Below the pieces are notes generated by a model. It saw only the letters and a list, made by a program, of their open reading frames with translations, did not search any database and had not been told where the DNA came from. Positions 43,105-51,932 of a stretch of 64,000 bases of DNA are shown piece by piece. Each line of letters opens with the position of its first letter. The stretch's first letter is position 1. This stretch comes from Paraburkholderia silviterrae (lineage in GTDB: Bacteria > Pseudomonadota > Gammaproteobacteria > Burkholderiales > Burkholderiaceae), in assembly GCF_004353915.1 (NCBI RefSeq), contig NZ_SMRP01000023.1:23095-87094 (forward strand). Reading direction: 5' to 3'. A program made the translations under genes and the position numbers.

Positions 43105-44676
43105 TCAAGCCGCGCTTTGTGCGGATTCGGCCGCGACGGCGCGCACGTTGAGCGCTTGCGGCGCGAGCGGATTGTTCGGCCGCGTTTCGAGCCAGAAGCG
43201 ATAAAGCGTGTTCTTCGCGGCTTCGAGGCGGTAGTCGCTCGTCGCGCGCATGTCGGAGAGCGGTGCGTAGTCGTTGGCCATCGCGATCATGGCCGCCTGC
43301 GCGGTGGCTTCGTGCCATTGCGCGTCGGCGAGCACGCCTTCCGTGTGGGTCGCGCGCTTGGGCGTGGCCGCCATGCCGCCGAACGCGATGCGCGGCTCGC
43401 GGACCGTGTCGCCATCGGCGATGAACGAGAACGCTGCGCACACCGCCGAAATATCGGAGTCGAAGCGCTTGGACACCTTATACGTGCGGAACTTCAGGTT
43501 CGCGCGCGCGCCGGTGCGAGTCGGCACCTTGAGCGCGAGCACGAACTCGTGCTCGGCCATGTCCTTCTTCTGGTAGGCCAGGTAGAGGTCTTCGAGCGGC
43601 AGCTCGCGCACCGTGTCGCCCCCGCGCAGCACCACGTGCGCGCCGAGTGCGATCAGGCCCGGCATCGAGTCGCCGATGGGCGAGCCGTTCGCGACGTTGC
43701 CGCCGATCGTGCCCGCATTGCGGATCGGCAGCGAAGCAAAGCGCTGCCACATCTCTTCCAGTTCGGGATAGTGCTTCGCGAGCTCCGCGTAGCCGCGCTC
43801 GACGCTCACGCCCGCGCCGATCTCGATCCACGCGTCGCTCACGTCGATCTGGCGCATCGACTCGACCTGGCCCACGTAGACGATGTCGCCCAGTTGGCGC
43901 ATCTGCTTCGTGACCCACAGGCCAATGTCGGTGCTGCCCGCGAGAATGCGCGTGTTGGGGCGCGCGGCCTTGATCTCGGCGAACGCGTCGACGGTGCGCG
44001 GCGCATCGTATTGCTGGCCCTTGTGCTCGTAGTGGAACGTCTCGCCGCGCTCGAGCGTGGCGAGCGTCTGCGCGAGCGCCTTTACGTCGACGGGCTGCTT
44101 CGGCGCGTCGGCCTTGAACATCTGCTCGGCGGCGTCGAGGATAGGGCGATAGCCCGTGCAGCGGCACAGATTGCCGGTCAGCGCGTTGGCGATCTCGTCG
44201 CGCGACGGCACGCTGCAGGCCGCCTTGCCCGGGCAGCCCTGGCCTGGGTGTCCCGCATGACCCGCCGCGCCGGCGTGCTCATGGCCGTGCTTTTCGTAGA
44301 GCGCCCACATCGACATGACGAAACCGGGGGTGCAGAAGCCGCATTGCGAGCCGTGGCAGTCCACCATCGCCTGCTGCACGGGGTGCAGCGACCCGTCGGG
44401 CTGGCGCAGGTCTTCGACGGTGAAGAGCGCCTTGCCGTCGAGCGTAGGCAGGAACTGGATGCAGGCGTTGACGGCCTTGAAGCTCACGCCGCCTTCGGCC
44501 GTGCGCTCGCCGACGACGACGGTGCAGGCGCCGCAGTCGCCTTCTGCACAGCCCTCCTTGGTGCCGGTGCAGCGCGCGTCTTCGCGCAGATACTGGAGAA
44601 CGGTGCGGGTGACATCCGCGTCGCTGACTTCGCGAATCGCGTTGCGGTGATAAAAGCGGATCGGCTGCTGACTCAT
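43105..44676 (-). CDS. xdhA: Xanthine dehydrogenase, FeS/FAD subunit
   Basis: A 523-residue subunit. Two [2Fe-2S] clusters are shown by CTGTKEGCAEGDCGACTVVV and DCHGSQCGFCTPGFVMSM with NLCRCTGYRPILDAAEQM. The FAD domain has LAGSTDIGLWVTKQMRQLGD and GTIGGNVANGSPIGDSMPGL. Between the two halves of the second cluster motif is an odd His/Gly-rich stretch (HGHEHAGAAGHAGHPGQGCP) that lengthens the linker. It is the first gene of the operon; a palindrome at 44807-44830 lies upstream. Confidence 0.95.
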   Translation of the reverse strand: MSQQPIRFYHRNAIREVSDADVTRTVLQYLREDARCTGTKEGCAEGDCGACTVVVGERTAEGGVSFKAVNACIQFLPTLDGKALFTVEDLRQPDGSLHPVQQAMVDCHGSQCGFCTPGFVMSMWALYEKHGHEHAGAAGHAGHPGQGCPGKAACSVPSRDEIANALTGNLCRCTGYRPILDAAEQMFKADAPKQPVDVKALAQTLATLERGETFHYEHKGQQYDAPRTVDAFAEIKAARPNTRILAGSTDIGLWVTKQMRQLGDIVYVGQVESMRQIDVSDAWIEIGAGVSVERGYAELAKHYPELEEMWQRFASLPIRNAGTIGGNVANGSPIGDSMPGLIALGAHVVLRGGDTVRELPLEDLYLAYQKKDMAEHEFVLALKVPTRTGARANLKFRTYKVSKRFDSDISAVCAAFSFIADGDTVREPRIAFGGMAATPKRATHTEGVLADAQWHEATAQAAMIAMANDYAPLSDMRATSDYRLEAAKNTLYRFWLETRPNNPLAPQALNVRAVAAESAQSAA

Positions 44677-44806
44677 GATTTCTGTCTCGTCGTGTTCTGC
44701 GGCTCGCTGGACTGCCCGAGGGGGGCTGCGTTTGCCGCTCTTTCAGTGGACGGTTCGAAAGCTATCACTGCCAATATTGAGAACCCATAGGCAGAGGTAC
44801 ATGGGG

Positions 44807-44830
44807 GATATATCGTTGATGCGATAAATC
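44807..44830. promoter_or_regulatory. Palindromic operator candidate upstream of xdhA
   Basis: GATATATCG, six bases, CGATAAATC: eight of nine arm positions are complementary. It lies 131 bases upstream of the xdhA start in an AT-richer patch of the 492-base gap between xdhA and the divergent MFS gene. It could bind a MarR-, LysR- or TetR-type purine-responsive regulator. The rest of the gap holds no recognised gene. Confidence 0.55.
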
Positions 44831-45168
44831 GTCGGATTGCGGTTTCGCTGCGCTTATGTGTTGTTGTCCGAATCGCGCGAATAGCGACTAGATTCACGCG
44901 AAACCGCCAATTCTGGGCCTGGACCTATGCACCACGAAGAGGCAAGCACGCCGCGGCACACCCTTCCATGGCCCGTAGCCGCGTGAAGTTCGCGCATCGT
45001 CGCTCAAATCCACGCATTCTCTCCTGAGCACGCCGCGCTGCGGCGAACGCGAAAACGCACGGAAAATCGCCTGTTCAACCCGTTGGAACGCCTTTTCAAC
45101 ATCTGCGGAAGAACCGGTTCCATGGGACAATCACGCCTTTCCCGCCGTTATCCATCCGCGTTTTCCCC

Positions 45169-46395
45169 ATGTCCGCTGATTCAGCGCCCGAGCGCAACGC
45201 CGCGTCGACGACCTTGCAGATCATCCCGGTCGTCTTTTTCACTTTCCTCTGCTACCTGACCATCGGCATTCCGCTCGCCGTGTTGCCGGGCTACGTGCAC
45301 AACGACCTCGGCTTCAGCACGATCGTGGCCGGCGGGGCGATCAGCGTGCAATACATCGCGACACTCTGCTCGCGCGCGCTGGCCGGGCGTTCGGCCGATA
45401 CGCTCGGGCCCAAGAAGACGGTGACGATCGGCCTGATCGGCTGCGGCGCGAGCGGCGTGCTACTGCTGCTCGCGACGCTCGTCGCGCACTGGCCGGCGCT
45501 CTCGCTAGCACTGCTCGTGACGAGCCGCTTGATGCTCGGCTGCGGCGAGAGCTTGTGCGGCACGGGCGCGATCCTCTGGGGCATCGGCCGCGTGGGCACC
45601 GCGCACAACGCGCGCGTGATCTCGTGGAACGGCATCGCGACCTATGGCGCGCTTGCGCTCGGCGCGCCGCTCGGCGTGGAAATGGCGCATTACCTCGGCT
45701 TCTGGACGCTCGGCGTTTCGGTGATCGCGCTGGCCGCGCTCGGCTTCTGGCTCGCGCGCCCGATCGCGCCGGTGCCGGTCGTGCACGGCGAGCGCATGTC
45801 GTATCGCAGCGTGCTCACGCGCGTGCTGCCGCATGGCCTCGGCCTTGCGCTCGGGTCGGCGGGCTTCGGCTCGATCGCCACCTTCATCACCCTCTTCTAT
45901 GCGGCGCGCCACTGGCCCAATGCGGCCTTCTCGCTCACGCTGTTCGGGCTGATGTTCATCGGCGCGCGCCTCTTGTTCGCCAACACGATCAAGAAGTTCG
46001 GCGGATTCCGCGTGGCGATCGCGTCGTTCTCCTGCGAATGCCTGGGCCTTTTGCTGCTGTGGCTCGCGCCCACGCCGCATGTCGCGCTGCTGGGCGCCGC
46101 GCTCACGGGCTTCGGCTTTGCGCTGGTGTTCCCGGCGCTGGGCGTGGAAGCGGTCGGTCTCGTGCCTGCGGCGAGCCGCGGGGCGGCGCTATCGGCCTAC
46201 TCGGTGTTTCTCGACCTTTCGCTCGGCATTACGGGGCCGCTTGCGGGCTATGTCGCAAATCTGTTCGGCTATGGATCGGTGTATCTGTTCGCCGCCATCG
46301 CGGCTGCGGCTGGCGTGGCGCTTTCGGTCTCGCTGCATCGCAAGAGCGTGCGGGAAGCGGCACTCGCGCAGCCGGTTACCTCGGACGCGCAGTAG
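45169..46395 (+). CDS. MFS transporter, YfcJ/YhhS type
   Basis: A 408-residue protein with twelve predicted helices. TFLCYLTIGIPLAVLPGYVH, SVQYIATLCSRALAGRSADT with the MFS loop GRSADTLGPKK, and RLMLGCGESLCGTGAILWGI are typical of the UPF0226 group of DHA1-like efflux proteins. The substrate is unknown. It is divergent from xdhA; regulation by a shared region is possible. Confidence 0.87.
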   Translation: MSADSAPERNAASTTLQIIPVVFFTFLCYLTIGIPLAVLPGYVHNDLGFSTIVAGGAISVQYIATLCSRALAGRSADTLGPKKTVTIGLIGCGASGVLLLLATLVAHWPALSLALLVTSRLMLGCGESLCGTGAILWGIGRVGTAHNARVISWNGIATYGALALGAPLGVEMAHYLGFWTLGVSVIALAALGFWLARPIAPVPVVHGERMSYRSVLTRVLPHGLGLALGSAGFGSIATFITLFYAARHWPNAAFSLTLFGLMFIGARLLFANTIKKFGGFRVAIASFSCECLGLLLLWLAPTPHVALLGAALTGFGFALVFPALGVEAVGLVPAASRGAALSAYSVFLDLSLGITGPLAGYVANLFGYGSVYLFAAIAAAAGVALSVSLHRKSVREAALAQPVTSDAQ

Positions 46396-46407
46396 CAGTC
46401 CAGCAGT

Positions 46408-46440
46408 AAAAAACCGCACCGGGCAGCGCGCCCGATGCGG
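46408..46440 (-). terminator. Intrinsic terminator between MFS and asdA genes
   Basis: A stem CCGCA..CGGGC / GCCCG..TGCGG is followed on the minus strand by six T residues. It is placed to end the leftward asdA transcript, and may act on the rightward MFS transcript too. Confidence 0.8.
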
Positions 46441-46498
46441 TTCATCCTCTTTCGCGTGGCGACGCGCCAACCGCCGCCATGCCGGTCATCGCCCTTCC

Positions 46499-48157
46499 TT
46501 ACTTCTTCACTGCTTGCGGATCGATCTTCTTGCCCGTTTCCGCGTTATAGCGCTGGACGTACTCCTCGCTGAGCTTGCGCATCGCGCGGCCGATCTTGCG
46601 ATAGTCCGCTTCGTTCAGGTTCGCGAGCGACACGCGGCCCGACGGATGCGCCGTGCCAAAGCCCTTGCCCGGCAGCAGCACGACGCGGGCCTCGGCCGCG
46701 AGACGGAACAGCAGTTCGTTGGGCTGGACCTGCTTGAGCAGCCAGTCGACGAATTCGCGGCCAAAGCGCTTCTCGCCCAGGTACTCCATGTCGATGATCG
46801 TGTAGTAATCGACCTGGTTCGGATCGCCCTCGTCGACGGCAATGCCCATCTCCTCGTAGAGCGCGCGCTTGCGGCTTCGGATCAGGCGCTTGAGCGCGTT
46901 CTTGTAGGCGTCGGGCGTGTCCATCAGAGAGAACAGCGAGAACAGCACCATCTGCACCTGCTGCGGCGTCGATAGACCGGCCGTGTGATTGAGCGCAACG
47001 GTGCGGCTGTCGGCCACCAGACGGTCGATGAACTTGAGCTTGTCCGGCTCCGTCGTGATCGATTCGTAGCGCTTGTGCAGGATCTTCTTCTCTTCCTTCG
47101 GCAGCTTCGCGAGCGTGGCGTCGAGCACGTTGTCGCGATGCGTCGCGATCGCACCCAGACGCCAGCCCGTCGCCCCGAAGTATTTCGAATAGGAGTACAC
47201 GAGAATCGTGTTCTTCGGAGCGAGTGCGAAGAGCGACACGAAGTTGTCGGCGAAGGTGCCGTACACGTCGTCGGTCAGCAGGATCAGGTCCGGGCGCTCC
47301 TTGATGATCTCCGCGATGTACTCGAGGCTTTCATCGTCGATCTTCACCGAAGGCGGATTGCTCGGATTGACGAGGAAGAACGCCTTCACCTTCGGGTCGC
47401 GCAGCTTGTCGAGTTCCTTCTTCGAGTACTGCCAGTTGTTCTCGACGGTGGCGTTCAGATGCACGACGTTGAGCTGGTAGTCGTTGAGTTCGGGAATCTC
47501 GATGTAGGGCGTGAAGATCGGCATGCCCAGCGCGATGGTGTCGCCCGCCTTGATCAGGAAGTTCTCGCGCATCGTGTTGAAGATGTACGTCATGGCCGCG
47601 GTGCCGCCTTCCACCGCGAACACGTCGAACTCGCCGACGAACGGATGCTTGCCGATCATCTCGCGGCGCAGATACTGGCCGACGATGATTTCGGACAGCT
47701 TGAGCATGCGGTCCGGCACCGGATAGTTGCAGGCCAGAATGCCTTCGCACATTTCGTAGAGGAAGTCGCCCGCCGAAAGACCGAGCTGGTCGCGCACGTA
47801 CGACACCGCGCCGCCGATGAAATCGATGCCGGGCTGGCCCTTGTTCTCACGCAGGAACTGGTCGAAGCGCTCGACGATGCCCGCGCGTTGCGGGAAGCCG
47901 CCCACGCCTTCGGGCATGTACGAGAACGAGCGCTCCGATTCGCGCATCGCGAAGAGGCCGAGCTGCCAGAAACCGTGACGCGGAATCGTGGCGAGGAAGT
48001 TGGGATTGCCGCGGCCGGCGTTGAGCATCGAGAGGTTGGCCGGGCGCTCGGTTGCGCCGCCGCCGGCCGCCTTGATCAGCTCGTCCTTGAGCTCGAACGG
48101 GCTCAGTGCGTCGAGGGCTGCCTTGTCCTTCGTGTCGTTGCCTTTACCTTTTGCCAT
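46499..48157 (-). CDS. asdA: Aspartate 4-decarboxylase / aspartate aminotransferase
   Basis: A 552-residue fold-type I PLP enzyme that converts L-aspartate to L-alanine and CO2. FVLxNPSNPPS-type sequence is visible as FFLVNPSNPPSVKIDDESLE, LLTDDVYGTFADNFVSLF holds the PLP-binding Asp/Tyr, and VYSYSKYFGATGWRLGAIAT carries the Schiff-base Lys. The length and the N-terminal extension match bacterial AsdA/AspD. ATG 48157 is chosen as upstream residues look non-coding. With the downstream-transcribed antiporter genes lying upstream on the same strand, it forms an Asp:Ala proton-motive cycle. Confidence 0.95.
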   Translation of the reverse strand: MAKGKGNDTKDKAALDALSPFELKDELIKAAGGGATERPANLSMLNAGRGNPNFLATIPRHGFWQLGLFAMRESERSFSYMPEGVGGFPQRAGIVERFDQFLRENKGQPGIDFIGGAVSYVRDQLGLSAGDFLYEMCEGILACNYPVPDRMLKLSEIIVGQYLRREMIGKHPFVGEFDVFAVEGGTAAMTYIFNTMRENFLIKAGDTIALGMPIFTPYIEIPELNDYQLNVVHLNATVENNWQYSKKELDKLRDPKVKAFFLVNPSNPPSVKIDDESLEYIAEIIKERPDLILLTDDVYGTFADNFVSLFALAPKNTILVYSYSKYFGATGWRLGAIATHRDNVLDATLAKLPKEEKKILHKRYESITTEPDKLKFIDRLVADSRTVALNHTAGLSTPQQVQMVLFSLFSLMDTPDAYKNALKRLIRSRKRALYEEMGIAVDEGDPNQVDYYTIIDMEYLGEKRFGREFVDWLLKQVQPNELLFRLAAEARVVLLPGKGFGTAHPSGRVSLANLNEADYRKIGRAMRKLSEEYVQRYNAETGKKIDPQAVKK

Positions 48158-48285
48158 GATGCTCTCCGTTGGAAGACGTTGGGCGTGCCGCCGTTGCTTG
48201 CGCTTGACGCATTGCGCGGGAACGGCACGCGATTTCGACAGATCGATGCGCCCGGGCCTGCGCAACTACAACCCTTCGCGTAGCC

Positions 48286-48327
48286 CGACCTGCGCGGCGC
48301 GACCTGCGCGGCCCGACCTACGCGGCG
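48286..48327. repeat. Tandem 14-bp repeat (three units)
   Basis: Three adjacent units at 48286, 48300 and 48314 follow CGACCTRCGCGGCS. They lie between aspT and asdA. Closely related units occur at 33809-33865. Confidence 0.85.
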
Positions 48328-48341
48328 CGATTGACTTCATG

Positions 48342-50027
48342 TCATGCGAGACCCACCACGAGCGGCCCGAGCAGCGTGAGCAGCACGTTGGCGATCGCGT
48401 AGGTGATGGCGAACGGCACCGTGGGCACGGCGCTCTCGGCCTTGTCGAGAATGCCGCCGAAGGCCGGATTCGCACTGCGGGAGCCGGACAGCGCGCCCGC
48501 GAGAATCGCCGCGTTGTTGTATTTGAGGACGTAGCGGCCAAACAGCATCGTGAGGATGAGCGGAACGATCGTCACCACCACGCCGAGCAGGAAGATCGTG
48601 ATGCCGCTCTGCTTGATCGTCACCACGGCCTGCAGGCCCGAGTTCAGCCCCACCACCGCGACGAACGCCGCGAGGCCGAAGTCCTTGAGCAGCTGCGAGG
48701 CCGCCGGCGGCATCACGCCGTACATCGGGTGCTTGCCGCGCATCCAGCCGAACAGGAGGCCCGCGAGCAGGCACCCGCCGCCCGAGCCGAGCGTGAGCGG
48801 AATGCCGGCCACGTTCACGACGATCAGACCGATCAGCAGGCCCAGCACGAGGCCCACACCCATGTAGATGAAGTCGGTCTTGTTGCTGTAGGCGAGCTCG
48901 TAGCCCGCGGACTGTACGGCGCGCTTGGTGTCGGTCGCGGTGCCGTAGACGGTCACCACGTCGCCGTGCTCGAGCTTCGTGCCCGGCAGGATCGGCACCG
49001 GCTGCCCCGCGCGCTCGATCTTCTCGATGTACACGCCGTGCCGCAGATCGCGGTCGACGTTCTTGCGCACTTCGGCAATCGTCGTGTGGTTCATGCCCTT
49101 CTTGCTGAACACGACCTGGCGTGTCTGCATCACGAGGCTCATGCCGCCCGAGTCCGGCATTTCCGGGCCGATCAGCGGGCCCACTTCGACCATCTGCTCG
49201 CGGCGGCCGACGACGAGCACGAGGTCATCGCGGCTCAGCACGAAGTCGGGCGTTGGATCGACGAGCTTGCCCGCGCGGCGAACCTTCTCGATGGCGACAA
49301 AATCCTGCTCGGCCACTTCGATCTGCTTGACCGTCTTGCCGGCCGCTGCTTCGACGCGGAAGACGCGGCCGAACAGCTCGGGCAGCGCGGCGAGCTGGCC
49401 CGGCCCCGCCGTGGCGGCGTCGCCGGCCATTTCGCGTTCGGCGTCCATGGAAGCGTCCTTCAGGCTGCGGCCCATGAACTTCGGCAGGATGTTCACGCAG
49501 ACGATGATCGCGCCAAGCGAGCCGAACACGTAGGTAACGGCATAGCCGATCGCGACGTCGGCCTGCATGGCCTTCACCTGGTCGGGCGGCAGGCCGAGGC
49601 GCGCGATGGCGTCGCCGGCCGTGCCGATGATCGCCGACTGCGTCATGCCGCCCGCAGCGAGACCCGCGGCGAGGCCCTTGTTGAGGTGAAAGAGCTTCGC
49701 GCAGACGAGCACGGTGGCCAGACCCGCGAGCGCCATGAACACGGCCATCGCAATCTCGCGCAGCGTCTTGCGGTTGAGCGAGTTGAAGAAGCCCGGCCCG
49801 GAGTCGTAGCCCACCGCGTAGATGAAGACCGCGAACATCACCGCCTTCACGCCGTTGTCGATCGTCACACCCACCTGACTGATCAGGACCGCGGCGAGCA
49901 GCGACCCGCCCACGCCGCCTAGCTGGAACTTGCCGAAGTTGATCTGGCCGACCCAGTAGCCGACCGCCAGTGAGAGAAATAAGGCGATTTCCGGGGATTT
50001 GTGAAAGATGTCATGTAGCCATTCCAT
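48342..50027 (-). CDS. aspT: Aspartate:alanine antiporter AspT
   Basis: A 561-residue protein. Two membrane blocks flank two TrkA-C (RCK_C) domains in the centre, the typical AAE layout. SPEIALFLSLAVGYWVGQIN, FAVFIYAVGYDSGPGFFNSL, and GSGGGCLLAGLLFGWMRGKH with GVMPPAASQLLKDFGLAAFV are characteristic. The AspT product exchanges aspartate for alanine, which with the decarboxylase builds a proton gradient. ATG 50027 is supported by GAGGG upstream. Longer in-frame forms reach through a 12-bp repeat and are rejected. Confidence 0.94.
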   Translation of the reverse strand: MEWLHDIFHKSPEIALFLSLAVGYWVGQINFGKFQLGGVGGSLLAAVLISQVGVTIDNGVKAVMFAVFIYAVGYDSGPGFFNSLNRKTLREIAMAVFMALAGLATVLVCAKLFHLNKGLAAGLAAGGMTQSAIIGTAGDAIARLGLPPDQVKAMQADVAIGYAVTYVFGSLGAIIVCVNILPKFMGRSLKDASMDAEREMAGDAATAGPGQLAALPELFGRVFRVEAAAGKTVKQIEVAEQDFVAIEKVRRAGKLVDPTPDFVLSRDDLVLVVGRREQMVEVGPLIGPEMPDSGGMSLVMQTRQVVFSKKGMNHTTIAEVRKNVDRDLRHGVYIEKIERAGQPVPILPGTKLEHGDVVTVYGTATDTKRAVQSAGYELAYSNKTDFIYMGVGLVLGLLIGLIVVNVAGIPLTLGSGGGCLLAGLLFGWMRGKHPMYGVMPPAASQLLKDFGLAAFVAVVGLNSGLQAVVTIKQSGITIFLLGVVVTIVPLILTMLFGRYVLKYNNAAILAGALSGSRSANPAFGGILDKAESAVPTVPFAITYAIANVLLTLLGPLVVGLA

Positions 50028-50073
50028 CGTGCCCTCGCTTTGGAAGATGTAACTGCTTGCTGCCGTTGAAGTT

Positions 50074-50145
50074 GGACGGCCGGTTGGACGGCCGGTTGGA
50101 CGGCCAGTTGGACGGCCCGCAGGACGGTCAGTCGGACGGCCTGAT
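50074..50145. repeat. Tandem 12-bp repeat (six units)
   Basis: Six adjacent 12-bp units starting at 50074, with consensus GGACGGCCRGTT and increasing decay to the right. It sits between the two antiporter genes, about 50 bases upstream of the aspT start. Minus-strand reading is open but gives only Arg/Pro/Thr repeats. Confidence 0.9.
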
Positions 50146-50249
50146 GAAAGCGCGCCAATTTTTGAGATATCGCGGCCGTCATCGACCGCGGACGGGTTCG
50201 GCGCGCGCGATGTCCGTGAGCACTGCGCGCGCCGCTGATCAAGCAAAAA

Positions 50250-51932
50250 TCAGCCAAATTTCGTCGCGAGGCCGACCACCACCGGCCCCATGAGCGGCAA
50301 CAAAATGTTCGACAGCGCATAGGTGATCGTGTAGCCGATCACCGGCGTCGAATTGCCCGTCACGCCAACGAGCGCACTGATCGCGGGCGTGCTGCACTGC
50401 TGGCCCGCAATCGCGCCGAGCAGCATCGGCGCTTCGAGCTTGAGGAACATGCGCCCGATCCACAGCGAGAGCAGGCCCGGAATCAGCACCATCAGGATGC
50501 CGGCGAGCGGCAGCGCGAGGCCGTATTCGCGCACGAGCTTGATGGCGTCCGATCCGGCCGAGAGGCCCACGGCCGCGATAAAGGTTGCGAGGCCGAAGTC
50601 CTTGAGCACCTGCGCCGCAGCCGAGGGCAGCGAGCCGACCACGGGGAAATGCGAGCGCAGCCAGCCGAAGAAGAGGCCCGAGAGCAGGCATCCGCCGCCC
50701 GTGCCGAGCTCGAGCGCCACGCCGCCCACCCTCACGCCGAAGCGGCCGATCATCATGCCCACGAGCACGCCGAGGCCGAGGTAGACGAAGTCGGTCTTCT
50801 GGGTCTGCTGGATCACGTAGCCGAGGCGCTTCGCGCCGCGCGCGACGTCGGTGGGCGCACCGATCAGCGTGAGCACGTCACCGCGGTGCACCACGGTGCC
50901 GGGCAGCGCGGGCACCGTGGTGTCGAGGCGTGTGATCGCGCCCACGTAGATGCCGCGCCCCGCTTCCGGCTCGGCGCGCTCGCGCATCTGCGCAAGCGTG
51001 AGGCCGTTGGCTTCGCGGCGCGTGAGCATCACGTCCGTGCGCTGCGCGAAGAGCTTCACGAAGCCCTCGCCCGAGACTTCGGCGCCGAGGCTGCCTGCCG
51101 CCTCCACCACGGCCTCGCGCCGCCCCCCGATGAACACGATGTCGCCCGCCTGCAGCACGAACTGCGCGTCGGTGTCGATCTGGCGCTGCTCGCGCAGAAC
51201 CCGCTCGACCGTGATGTTGTTGCCAAAGCGCGCCTCGAATGCCGAGACCCGGGTGCCCGCGGCCGGCCCCGCCTCGAACGCTCGGCCCTCGAGCGGCGGC
51301 AGCGCGAGCCGCTGGCCTTCGTCGAGCACGCCGTCGCCGCCGAGCTTGCGAAAGAGGCGCGCGGCCTCCTCGCGCAAGTTCACGCGCATGAGGATGGGGG
51401 CGATCTGGCTCGTGAACAGCACGATGGTGATCAGGCCAAAGAGGTAGCTCACGCTATAGGCGGTCACCACGTGCGCCTGCAGCGTGCTCACCTGGGCGTC
51501 GCTCAAGCCGAGCTTCGCGATGGCCTCCGAGGCCGTGCCGATCACCGCCGACTCGGTGGCGGCGCCCGCCAGCAGGCCGGCGGCCGTGCCCGCGTCGAGC
51601 TTCATCAGGACGACCGCGATCATGATGAGCGTCATGACCGAGACGATTTCGATGATCGACAGAAGTCCATAGCGCCAGCCGCGCCCGACATTCGCGAAAA
51701 ACTGCGGGCCGCCCGTGAAGCCGAGCGCGAAGATGAACAGAGCAAAGGCAACGTTCTTGAGATCGGGCGAGATGCGTGCGCCCGTCTGGCCCAGCACGAG
51801 CGCGACGATCAACGTGCCGCATACTCCGCCGAGCGAAATCGGCCCAAAACGGACGGAACCGATCAAATAACCGAGCGCGAGACTCGCAAACAGCGCTATC
51901 TCGGGCTGCGACTTCAGCAATTCAACGATCAT
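50250..51932 (-). CDS. AspT-family antiporter (second copy)
   Basis: A 560-residue paralogue of the neighbouring AspT. It has the same two-block membrane layout and central TrkA-C domains: QPEIALFASLALGYLIGSVR, FIFALGFTGGPQFFANVGRG, ELGTGGGCLLSGLFFGWLRS and LPSAAAQVLKDFGLATFIAA. It differs throughout, so the duplication is old and the substrate may be a different amino acid or dicarboxylate. It is the first gene of the leftward antiporter-decarboxylase unit. Confidence 0.92.
   Translation of the reverse strand: MIVELLKSQPEIALFASLALGYLIGSVRFGPISLGGVCGTLIVALVLGQTGARISPDLKNVAFALFIFALGFTGGPQFFANVGRGWRYGLLSIIEIVSVMTLIMIAVVLMKLDAGTAAGLLAGAATESAVIGTASEAIAKLGLSDAQVSTLQAHVVTAYSVSYLFGLITIVLFTSQIAPILMRVNLREEAARLFRKLGGDGVLDEGQRLALPPLEGRAFEAGPAAGTRVSAFEARFGNNITVERVLREQRQIDTDAQFVLQAGDIVFIGGRREAVVEAAGSLGAEVSGEGFVKLFAQRTDVMLTRREANGLTLAQMRERAEPEAGRGIYVGAITRLDTTVPALPGTVVHRGDVLTLIGAPTDVARGAKRLGYVIQQTQKTDFVYLGLGVLVGMMIGRFGVRVGGVALELGTGGGCLLSGLFFGWLRSHFPVVGSLPSAAAQVLKDFGLATFIAAVGLSAGSDAIKLVREYGLALPLAGILMVLIPGLLSLWIGRMFLKLEAPMLLGAIAGQQCSTPAISALVGVTGNSTPVIGYTITYALSNILLPLMGPVVVGLATKFG

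Noticed and set aside
40890..43151. Very long plus-strand frame opposite xdhB
   Set aside because: It is the mirror frame of a high-GC gene; the composition is Arg/His/Ala-rich and unlike any family, while xdhB is unmistakable.
50028..50246. N-terminal extension of AspT through the 12-bp repeat
   Set aside because: It would add Arg/Pro/Thr repeats not seen in AspT proteins, while ATG 50027 has a good ribosome-binding site and opens directly into the first membrane helix.
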